Shown here: positions 57,283-64,000 of the stretch, one piece after another
Position numbering within the stretch: position 1 is the stretch's first letter
Layout of the letters: every line of letters starts with the position of its first letter
From: an uncultured Photobacterium sp.
GTDB taxonomy: Bacteria > Pseudomonadota > Gammaproteobacteria > Enterobacterales > Vibrionaceae
Direction: 5' to 3'
Assembly: GCF_947502415.1 (NCBI RefSeq)
Contig: NZ_CANMZV010000003.1
Location: 124,001-188,000, forward strand
DNA: 64,000 nt
Notes under the pieces: generated by a model
Database searches by the model: none
The model's input: only the letters and a program-made list of their open reading frames with translations
What the model was told of the DNA's origin: nothing
Position numbers and translations under genes: made by a program

Positions 57283-58497
57283 ATGACAGGCGGACAAATT
57301 GGTAATGTAGATCTGGTAAAGCAGCTGAACAGCGCGGCTGTTTACAGACTCATAGACTTGCAAGGCCCTATATCACGTATCCAGGTTGCTGACGTCAGTC
57401 AGCTTGCTCCTGCAAGTGTTACTAAAATCACCCGCCAATTGCTTGAGCGCGGCCTGATCAAAGAGGTCGCGCAACAAGCTTCTACCGGTGGTCGACGTGC
57501 CATTTCGCTGACCACAGAGTCAGCACCATTTCACTCAATTGCAATCCGTCTTGGACGAGACTACATTGAGCTCACTCTTTATGATCTGAGCGGCAAATAT
57601 ATTGCCGGTGCAGCCCATAAATTTATCTATACCAACCAGCAAGAATTGACTGATGGCCTTCTCAGCCACATTCGCCAATTTATCGCAGAAAATCAAAATG
57701 TCATGCGCGAGCTGGTTGCTTTCGGCATAACCCTTCCCGGCTTAATAGATCCCGAGAAAGGCATCATTGAATACATGCCGCATATCACAGTTGATCGCTT
57801 CCCACTATCAGAAATCATCCGTGAGAAGTTCGGCGTTTCCTGCTTTGTCGGCAACGATATCCGTGGGCTCGCACTTGCTGAACATTATTTCGGAGCCAGC
57901 CAGGACTGTGTCGACTCGATTTTAGTCAGCGTTCACCATGGTACGGGCGCAGGCATCATCGTTAACGGTCAGGTATTTTTAGGTTATAACCGCAATGTTG
58001 GTGAGATTGGTCATATTCAGATCGATCCGCTTGGCGACAAGTGCCAATGTGGAAACTTTGGTTGCCTGGAAACCGTCGCAGCGAATCCGGCCATTATCAA
58101 ACACGTTCAAAAGCTACTGGATCAAGGCTACCCAAGCAGCCTGCAGGAACTTGAAGGTGTCACCATGCCTGCTATCTGCGAAGCCGCTAATAAAGGTGAT
58201 GAACTTGCTAGTCAGGCTCTTATCCGGGTTGGCAACCAGTTAGGCAAGGCTCTGGCCATGACTATCAATTTATTCAACCCGCAAAAAATCGTAGTTGCAG
58301 GAGATATCACCCAAGCTCAAGAAGTTATCTTCCCGGCTATTCGCCGCTGCATCGAAACCCAGTCCCTGTCGACCTTTAACAAGGATCTACCGATTGTCGA
58401 ATCACAGCTGTACAACCAGCCGACTATCGGAGCTTTTTCAATGATTAAGCGGGCGATGCTAAATGGCGTGCTATTGCAACGCTTGTTAGAAGACTAA
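57283..58497 (+). CDS. nagC: N-acetylglucosamine repressor NagC (ROK family)
   Basis: A 404-residue ROK-family repressor released by GlcNAc-6-phosphate. The N-terminal helix-turn-helix covers about residues 25-60 (VSQLAPASVTKITRQLLERG). The sugar-binding ROK core has GITLPGLID, HHGTGAGII, and the zinc motif CQCGNFGCLE. It lies two bases after nagA, so it autoregulates with nagBA through the operators upstream. Confidence 0.95.
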   Translation: MTGGQIGNVDLVKQLNSAAVYRLIDLQGPISRIQVADVSQLAPASVTKITRQLLERGLIKEVAQQASTGGRRAISLTTESAPFHSIAIRLGRDYIELTLYDLSGKYIAGAAHKFIYTNQQELTDGLLSHIRQFIAENQNVMRELVAFGITLPGLIDPEKGIIEYMPHITVDRFPLSEIIREKFGVSCFVGNDIRGLALAEHYFGASQDCVDSILVSVHHGTGAGIIVNGQVFLGYNRNVGEIGHIQIDPLGDKCQCGNFGCLETVAANPAIIKHVQKLLDQGYPSSLQELEGVTMPAICEAANKGDELASQALIRVGNQLGKALAMTINLFNPQKIVVAGDITQAQEVIFPAIRRCIETQSLSTFNKDLPIVESQLYNQPTIGAFSMIKRAMLNGVLLQRLLED

Positions 58498-58548
58498 AGA
58501 GCTAAAAAACAACGTATAAGAGTATCGATTTAAGCAAAAATATTTTAC

Positions 58549-58579
58549 AGGGGCATGTATCGGACAGGTACATGCCCCT
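58549..58579. repeat. Perfect inverted repeat after nagC
   Basis: AGGGGCATGTA and TACATGCCCCT are an exact 11-base inverted repeat around TCGGACAGG. The sequence after it (TGTGTTATATT) lacks a T run, so it is not a classical terminator. It may be a weak terminator or an operator for the next gene. Confidence 0.6.
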
Positions 58580-58651
58580 TGTGTTATATTGCGTAAAACC
58601 ACCAGATCCCCTCCAGAAGAAAAAAGAAATCACAGGAACACTAATCTCATC

Positions 58652-60238
58652 ATGGAACTCGTATATATTATTGCCGCTTTCTTAGCTGGCTTTATCGCCC
58701 TGAGGTGCAAGCTTCCTCCGCTTGTGGGCTTTCTAATTGCAGGTTTTGCCCTTAATAGTGCAGGCTACCAGTCAACCGATGTACTCACAGCACTTGCCGA
58801 GCTCGGGGTTACCTTGCTGCTATTTTCTATCGGTCTCAAACTGGATGTAAAAACACTGCTGACCAAAGAAATCTGGGGCGGTGCAACCTTGCACAACATC
58901 CTCTCAACCGGTCTATTTACCCTGGCATTATTAGCACTGAAACAACTGGGACTGAGTATGCTCGGCGAGCTTGATATTATGCAGCTTGCTTTACTTGCCT
59001 TTGCCCTATCCTTCTCAAGTACCGTATTTGCTATTAAGGCATTACAGGAAAAAGGCGAACTCAATGCTACCTACGGAACACTGGCCATCGGTATCTTGGT
59101 TATGCAGGATATCTTCGCGGTTATCTTCCTAACAGTCTCAACAGGAAAAATTCCCGAGATCACAGCCTTGGCGCTATTTGCTCTTCCGCTACTTCGTCCT
59201 TCACTGTTCAAAATCCTCGACAAAGCTGGGCACGGGGAGATGCTGGTTCTATACGGAATTTTCCTCGCTTTGGTCGCCGGTGCCGGTCTGTTTGAGGCTG
59301 TCGGCATGAAAGCGGATCTTGGCGCTCTGATCATGGGGATGATGCTTGCAGCACATCCTAAAGCTTCGGAAATGTCCAAATCGCTGTTTAACTTAAAGGA
59401 GCTACTACTGGTCTGCTTCTTCCTCAACATCGGTCTTTCCGAAGAGCCCACGATAAATGGTTTCTTGATGGCTGTTGTTTTGATCTTGCTGCTGCCAATC
59501 AAAGGACTCCTGTATTACGTCACCTTCAACCTTTTCCGTTTTCGGGTTCGTACCTCGCTGCTTGGTACTCTGACCCTCTTCAACTACAGCGAATTTGGCC
59601 TGATTGTCGGCGGCCTTGCCTATAACATGGGGCTGCTGCCTGGTAGCTTCCTGGTTGCCATCGCCATTGCGGTCTCCATTTCTTTCCTTATCTCGGCTCC
59701 CCTTAATAGTATTGGTCACCGCCTATACAAAGACGCATCGAAATGGCTGAAAGAGTACGAGCCGGAAAAACTCAATACCAGCGATCGTCTTATCGACCTT
59801 GGCGATAAGAAAATCATGATCCTGGGAATGGGCCGCATTGGTACCGGAGCCTATGATGAACTGGTCGAACGCTATGGAGAGCAGGTCATAGGTATTGAAG
59901 CCCGTGAAGACTCAGTTCAGGGACACAGAGAGGAAGGCCGTAATGTCATCCATGGCGATGCTACTGACCCTGATTTTTGGGCCCGAGTCGTATCACGCCA
60001 CAACACGGAGCTTATCCTGCTAGCAATGCCACACAGCCAAGCTAACAGCTTTGCTCTTGAGCAAATTCGTGAACGCGACTACCAAGGAAAAATTGCCGCT
60101 ATCGCCAAATACAACGATGATGAAGCACTACTGAACGAGCTTGGCGTCGATGCCGCCTTCAATATCTACAACGAAGCCGGTAGTGGCTTTGCTCGCCATG
60201 TTTGTGAACATTTATCACCACAAATTAAACCACTGTAG
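58652..60238 (+). CDS. CPA2-family cation:proton antiporter with RCK domain
   Basis: A 528-residue antiporter of the KefB/YbaL kind. About twelve membrane helices (residues 1-370) with LPPLVGFLIAG and the ion-site region ALIMGMMLAAHP. The C-terminal Rossmann RCK/TrkA-N domain (about 385-520) has GMGRIGTGAYD and HGDATDPDFW and would bind NAD(H) or similar. Likely potassium or sodium/proton exchange; the ion is not deducible. The ATG at 58652 (MELVYIIAAF) is preferred because the upstream in-frame part is charged and non-membrane. Confidence 0.87.
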   Translation: MELVYIIAAFLAGFIALRCKLPPLVGFLIAGFALNSAGYQSTDVLTALAELGVTLLLFSIGLKLDVKTLLTKEIWGGATLHNILSTGLFTLALLALKQLGLSMLGELDIMQLALLAFALSFSSTVFAIKALQEKGELNATYGTLAIGILVMQDIFAVIFLTVSTGKIPEITALALFALPLLRPSLFKILDKAGHGEMLVLYGIFLALVAGAGLFEAVGMKADLGALIMGMMLAAHPKASEMSKSLFNLKELLLVCFFLNIGLSEEPTINGFLMAVVLILLLPIKGLLYYVTFNLFRFRVRTSLLGTLTLFNYSEFGLIVGGLAYNMGLLPGSFLVAIAIAVSISFLISAPLNSIGHRLYKDASKWLKEYEPEKLNTSDRLIDLGDKKIMILGMGRIGTGAYDELVERYGEQVIGIEAREDSVQGHREEGRNVIHGDATDPDFWARVVSRHNTELILLAMPHSQANSFALEQIRERDYQGKIAAIAKYNDDEALLNELGVDAAFNIYNEAGSGFARHVCEHLSPQIKPL

Positions 60239-60262
60239 AGCTTTATTCTGTTCTTTTTGTTC

Positions 60263-60291
60263 AACGGCAGCTTCGGCTGCCGTTCATTTTT
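60263..60291 (+). terminator. Terminator of the CPA2 antiporter gene
   Basis: AACGGCAGC and GCTGCCGTT pair around TTCG and CATTTTTCC follows. Confidence 0.8.
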
Positions 60292-60437
60292 CCGTTCAAA
60301 ACACCACCCAACATTAGAAATAATTCAGTTAAAGCCAATTATTTTAAATTTAATTCACCGCAAAGCCTTTCCTTTAATTGATTTGAGGTTTTTGGTTGCA
60401 TTTATTTACTGAATACGCAATTTTAAAAATCAAGAAC

Positions 60438-60497
60438 GGCAGGGCAAGGCTCCAAACCCTAGTAGCAAGTTCCTTAAATGAAGGAACTGACCCTGCC
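60438..60497 (+). promoter_or_regulatory. Structured leader RNA upstream of asnB
   Basis: GGCAGGG (60438-60444) pairs with CCCTGCC (60491-60497) as an outer stem. Inside is a hairpin GTTCCTT/AAGGAAC (60469-60475, 60481-60487), and a 24-base segment with GGCTCC...AGTAGC completes a possible three-way junction. It lies 47 bases before asnB and is not a riboswitch I recognise. Confidence 0.45.
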
Positions 60498-60544
60498 AAG
60501 AAATTCAGAACAGCAACAAGCGATTTAAAGTTGGAGTGGGAAGT

Positions 60545-62215
60545 ATGTGTTCAGTATTCGGTATCTTAGACATTAAAAGTGATGCGGCAGCATTACGTGA
60601 AACTGCACTAGAAATGTCTAAAAAAATGCGTCACCGCGGTCCTGACTGGTCAGGTATCTATTCGTCTGAGAAAGCTATTCTGGTGCACGAGCGCCTGGCT
60701 ATCGTTGACCTGAATAGCGGTGAACAGCCTCTGTATAACGAGGACAAAACACATGCACTAGCTGTCAACGGCGAAATTTATAACCACAAAGAACTACAGG
60801 CAGAATTTGCGCCTGACTACCCTTTCCAAACCGAGTCTGACTGTGAAATCATTCTGGCTCTGTACAAAGAAAAAGGCCCGGAACTGCTGGATTACCTCAA
60901 CGGTATTTTCGGCTTCATCCTTTACGATGAGAAAGAAGATGCTTATCTGATCGGCCGTGACCATATCGGTATTATCCCGCTTTACCATGGTCATGATGAG
61001 CACGGTAACTACTATGTAGCATCTGAAATGAAAGCTCTAGTTCCAGTTTGTAAAACTATCAGCGAGTTCCCTCCAGGCCATTTCCTATGGAGCAAAAAAG
61101 GTGAGCCAGTGCGTTACTACAAACGTGACTGGATGGAGTTTGACAGCGTAGCTGAAGCGAAAACAGATAAAGTTGAGTTGGCTGAAGCGCTGGAAGGTGC
61201 AGTAAAACGCCAATTGATGACTGACGTACCATACGGTGTATTACTATCAGGCGGCCTGGATTCATCGGTTATTTCAGCTATCACAAAAAAATTCGCAGCG
61301 CGCCGAATCGAAGATGACGAACAATCCGAGGCCTGGTGGCCAACACTTCACTCTTTTGCAGTCGGTCTTGAAGGTGCTCCGGATCTGAAAGCAGCAAAAA
61401 AAGTGGCTGACCATATTGGAACCGTTCACCATGAACTAACCTACACCGTACAAGAAGGGCTGGATGCAATCCGCGATGTGATTTACCACATTGAAACCTA
61501 TGATGTAACGACTATCCGTGCCTCAACACCGATGTACCTAATGTCACGTAAAATCCGTGCAATGGGGATCAAGATGGTACTATCCGGTGAAGGTGCCGAT
61601 GAAGTATTCGGTGGCTACCTATACTTCCACAAGGCACCAAATGCCAAGGAATTCCATGAAGAAACAGTACGTAAGCTATTAGCTCTGAACATGTTCGACT
61701 GTGCACGAGCGAACAAGTCGATGGCAGCCTGGGGTATCGAAGCCCGTGTTCCGTTCCTCGACAAAGACTTCCTGGAAGTAGCAATGCGCGTAAACCCGGA
61801 AGACAAAATGTGTGGCAACGGTAAGATGGAAAAACATATCATTCGTGAATGTTTCGGCCACTACCTGCCAGAATCAGTCGCATGGCGCCAGAAAGAGCAG
61901 TTCTCGGATGGTGTGGGCTATAGCTGGATCGATTCCCTAAGAGAAGTCGCTGAAGCCAAGATTACTGAACAACAGCTTGAAACTGCGAAGTTCCGCTTCC
62001 CGTACAACACGCCAACCACGAAGGAAGGCTACATGTACCGCGAAATCTTTGAAGAGCTATTCCCTCTTGCTGATGCTGCGAAGTGTGTACCTGGCGGCCC
62101 GTCTATCGCATGTTCAAGCGCCAAGGCAATTGAATGGGATGAGAGCTTCAAAAACAGTGCCGACCCATCTGGCCGTGCCGTTGCAGCAGTTCACAACGAA
62201 GCATACGACAAGTAA
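60545..62215 (+). CDS. asnB: Asparagine synthetase B (glutamine-hydrolysing)
   Basis: A 556-residue enzyme making asparagine from aspartate, glutamine and ATP. Cys2 after the initiator Met is the glutaminase nucleophile (MCSVFGI), which fixes the start at 60545. Glutaminase marks are MRHRGPDWSG and NGEIYNH. The synthetase domain has the PP-loop LLSGGLDSSV and SGEGADEVFGGY. GGAG precedes the start. Confidence 0.97.
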   Translation: MCSVFGILDIKSDAAALRETALEMSKKMRHRGPDWSGIYSSEKAILVHERLAIVDLNSGEQPLYNEDKTHALAVNGEIYNHKELQAEFAPDYPFQTESDCEIILALYKEKGPELLDYLNGIFGFILYDEKEDAYLIGRDHIGIIPLYHGHDEHGNYYVASEMKALVPVCKTISEFPPGHFLWSKKGEPVRYYKRDWMEFDSVAEAKTDKVELAEALEGAVKRQLMTDVPYGVLLSGGLDSSVISAITKKFAARRIEDDEQSEAWWPTLHSFAVGLEGAPDLKAAKKVADHIGTVHHELTYTVQEGLDAIRDVIYHIETYDVTTIRASTPMYLMSRKIRAMGIKMVLSGEGADEVFGGYLYFHKAPNAKEFHEETVRKLLALNMFDCARANKSMAAWGIEARVPFLDKDFLEVAMRVNPEDKMCGNGKMEKHIIRECFGHYLPESVAWRQKEQFSDGVGYSWIDSLREVAEAKITEQQLETAKFRFPYNTPTTKEGYMYREIFEELFPLADAAKCVPGGPSIACSSAKAIEWDESFKNSADPSGRAVAAVHNEAYDK

Positions 62216-62241
62216 GCAAGACAACTGCACGATAAAAATGA

Positions 62242-62271
62242 CAAAGCGGGAGCCATTGGCTCCCGCTTTTT
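62242..62271 (+). terminator. Terminator of asnB
   Basis: AAAGCGGGAGCC and GGCTCCCGCTTTTT pair around ATT. Confidence 0.92.
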
Positions 62272-62329
62272 ATGCTTCCGAATAAGACAAAGAAGATTCA
62301 GCAGTCCTTTGGTATTAAACGTCTTCAAT

Positions 62330-62356
62330 AAAAAAACCGCCTTTCGGCGGCTTTTC
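62330..62356 (-). terminator. Second terminator downstream of gsk
   Basis: On the minus strand AAGCCGCC and GGCGGTTTTTTT pair around GAAA. Confidence 0.87.
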
Positions 62357-62404
62357 TATGAATTGCAATTAAGCACTTTTTTCAAAGCCAGTTCGTTCAA
62401 GAGC

Positions 62405-62446
62405 AAAAAGAAAGTGCGGAGCTTATAAGCATAAGTGGGCACTTTC
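62405..62446 (-). terminator. First terminator downstream of gsk
   Basis: On the minus strand GAAAGTGC and GCACTTTC flank an inner CTTAT/ATAAG hairpin, and TTTTTGC follows. Together with the hairpin at 62330 it gives tandem terminators. Confidence 0.7.
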
Positions 62447-62484
62447 GATACCGATATTGAGCAAAGAGGCAAAGAAAACAGGGA

Positions 62485-63789
62485 TTAACGTTCCCAGTAT
62501 GCTTCTTCCAAACTATCTTCACGCTCAGGCAGACCGCGAGAAAGACGTGGTGAGTGCTGTGCCAGAACCTCGTAACTCACACGGTTCGAGTACAGGCAAA
62601 CCTGCGAGAACGATGAGTAAGTCAGGAAGCTATATTGATGCTTGCTCGACTTAGGCACATTTTCGCGGTGGTAGCGGTTCGCAGACATATCGTGCAACAG
62701 TGCTGACAGTGCACCGTCACCGGCACCATTAGTATTCTTAATTCGCTCTGGGCCACCCATGTATGGTGCAATGTGCGAGAAGACTTTGATTGGTTCATCA
62801 CAGTCAGTCTTCAGCATTGGTCGGCTGAACTCGTAACGGTTAAACTCTGGGATTTCACCCGGTAGCAACGGCAAGCTAGTCTCGCGCTTGGCTGCATTTT
62901 CCGTATAACCGGCTGTGTACAAACCTACAGGACCAGCAGTGCAAAGCACAAGATCAACCCATTCCAGAGTTTTCTCTGAAGCAACAAGTGGATCATGTTC
63001 ACCCGTCAGTGCCTCAGCTTCGTCTTCGTTCATTGCAACAACTGTTACATGATCACGCAGGAAGTCACGCCACCACTGGGGATCATCTTCGATCACAAAC
63101 TTAGTACCCAGGGTCAGAACTACAGGTACGTCATGCTTTTTCGCATATTCGATAGCGCGCATTGTTGCTTCAGGCATTGGGTCACCGTCTTTACAGCGAA
63201 CCAGGTAAGCCGTCAGAACCAGCGCTGAAGCACGCTCAAATACTGACTCAGGAATGCTGTCAGGAGACAGCTGGTTCATGCGACCTTCGTTGATCGCGAA
63301 CGTACGCTCACCTTCTTTGGAGATCAGAGCAAAACAGCGACCAATCGGGCCACATACCGGCTGAAGGTGGTTCATATCCATACGGCTGGATGTATTACAA
63401 AGGTAACGGTATGCGTAGCTACCGATCTCAATGTCTTTACTCATCACGCCCAATAAAACTGAACGGTCATCAGCCAATACTGAGTAGTTGTGTAGGGTAT
63501 TACCAATAGTACCACCGGCAAATTCATGGCTGATCAGATCGTTTTCTTTCAGCTCCTGATACAGGGCTTCGGCTTTCTCGTCAGTAATTACCAGCGAGTG
63601 GCCTTTACTTAGCTCATAACGTTCCAGGAATTCATCATCGACACACGCTTCAATATCAACCAAAGTCTGGTCAATACCCACCACATGGGTACGTGTTAGA
63701 CGTTTTTCTTGTTTGGTTTGACTTAGAAGAGGATCACGCGCATGTACCGGAAAATAATGCTTAGATTTTCGTTGGCCTGGAAATTTCAT
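62485..63789 (-). CDS. gsk: Inosine-guanosine kinase
   Basis: A 434-residue PfkB/ribokinase-family nucleoside kinase in purine salvage. It closely follows E. coli Gsk: MKFPGQRKSKHYFPV at the start, AGGTIGNTLHNYSVLADDRS, SSRMDMNHLQ, and the catalytic NTNGAGDGALSALLHD with its Asp. It ends PEREDSLEEAYWER. The ATG at 63789 gives the family start; an in-frame GTG at 63831 would add 14 residues. Neither has a clear ribosome site. Confidence 0.93.
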   Translation of the reverse strand: MKFPGQRKSKHYFPVHARDPLLSQTKQEKRLTRTHVVGIDQTLVDIEACVDDEFLERYELSKGHSLVITDEKAEALYQELKENDLISHEFAGGTIGNTLHNYSVLADDRSVLLGVMSKDIEIGSYAYRYLCNTSSRMDMNHLQPVCGPIGRCFALISKEGERTFAINEGRMNQLSPDSIPESVFERASALVLTAYLVRCKDGDPMPEATMRAIEYAKKHDVPVVLTLGTKFVIEDDPQWWRDFLRDHVTVVAMNEDEAEALTGEHDPLVASEKTLEWVDLVLCTAGPVGLYTAGYTENAAKRETSLPLLPGEIPEFNRYEFSRPMLKTDCDEPIKVFSHIAPYMGGPERIKNTNGAGDGALSALLHDMSANRYHRENVPKSSKHQYSFLTYSSFSQVCLYSNRVSYEVLAQHSPRLSRGLPEREDSLEEAYWER

Positions 63790-63849
63790 GTCAATGAGCT
63801 GTATGTTGGGAAATTTTGCGAATTCTATCACAGAATATAGAACAGAAAA

Positions 63850-63875
63850 GAAAAAGCTCTCACACTTTTTGAGAA
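63850..63875 (-). terminator. Terminator between hemH and gsk
   Basis: On the minus strand GTTCTCA and TGAGAGC form a stem (one G-U pair) followed by TTTTTCTTTTC, about 50 bases after the hemH stop codon. Confidence 0.7.
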
Positions 63876-63922
63876 CTTCAACTTTTTTTAAGGAAAGATA
63901 TGAGTACAGGCTTTACAAACTG

Positions 63923-64000
63923 TTACCACCCCTGACTATGCTGCTCCACCAGCCGAGCCATCATATCAATATGGGCAGGACGATCATTCAGACATGGGAT
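63923..64000 (-). CDS. hemH: Ferrochelatase, C-terminal end (cut by window edge)
   Basis: The last 25 residues of a minus-strand gene whose body lies beyond the window. The end reads IPCLNDRPAHIDMMARLVE, matching the C-terminus of E. coli ferrochelatase (CLNDHPEHIEMMANLV). The enzyme inserts ferrous iron into protoporphyrin IX. Adjacency to gsk agrees with the E. coli region. Confidence 0.8.
   Translation of the reverse strand: MPCLNDRPAHIDMMARLVEQHSQGW

Overview
The window is a stretch of gammaproteobacterial core chromosome, almost certainly from the family Vibrionaceae and possibly Photobacterium. The basis is protein similarity to E. coli and Vibrio gene products recognised from memory, an H-NS of VicH type, a nagE/nagBAC island beside glnS, and moderate GC. 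About 50 protein genes are called. Most neighbourhoods match the E. coli order (fadD-rnd-minCDE, slp-tsaB-yoaA, yecM-argS, znuA/znuCB with mepM, gltA/sdhCDAB/sucABCD, pgm-seqA/ybfF/fldA/fur, asnB, gsk-hemH). I see no insertion sequence, prophage, CRISPR array, tRNA or rRNA.

Layout. 1-3.6 kb: tdk (cut by the window edge), a lysine-riboswitch-controlled NhaC-superfamily transporter, and hns. 3.6-8 kb: a lytic transglycosylase, ycgL, minCDE and rnd. 8-14.5 kb: fadD, an alpha/beta hydrolase, an Slp lipoprotein, a small unknown protein, tsaB and yoaA. 14.6-21.6 kb: a secreted-type truncated haemoglobin with an apparent frameshift, purU, yecM, argS, a diguanylate cyclase, a DUF924 protein and a HIT protein. 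21.6-28.7 kb: feoABC under predicted Fur and FNR control, a probable small-RNA locus, and a large one-protein sensor/AraC regulator whose phosphorelay residues look degenerate. 28.8-32.8 kb: the zinc-uptake island, mepM-znuA divergent from znuCB around a near-perfect Zur box. 32.8-44.1 kb: the TCA block sucDCBA and sdhBADC on the minus strand, with gltA divergent. 44.1-53.2 kb: ybgI, ybfA, a DUF1853 protein, pgm-seqA, ybfF, a DUF2788 protein, fldA, fur and glnS. 53.2-58.5 kb: the N-acetylglucosamine island nagE and nagBAC with paired NagC-like operators and a CRP site between them. 58.6 kb to the end: a CPA2 antiporter, asnB behind a structured leader, gsk, and the tail of hemH.

The regions work as familiar modules: metal homeostasis (Zur, Fur), central carbon metabolism, amino-sugar uptake and catabolism, and division-site selection. 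No clearly novel multi-gene system is present. The unusual signals are mostly at RNA and regulatory level: the riboswitch and its predicted ribosome-site switch, two candidate small RNAs (upstream of feoA and downstream of nagE), a folded asnB leader, an inverted repeat in the sdhC leader, the haemoglobin frameshift at a homopolymer, and the hybrid sensor with Asn in place of the phospho-accepting His. All motif and family calls were made by eye without database searches.
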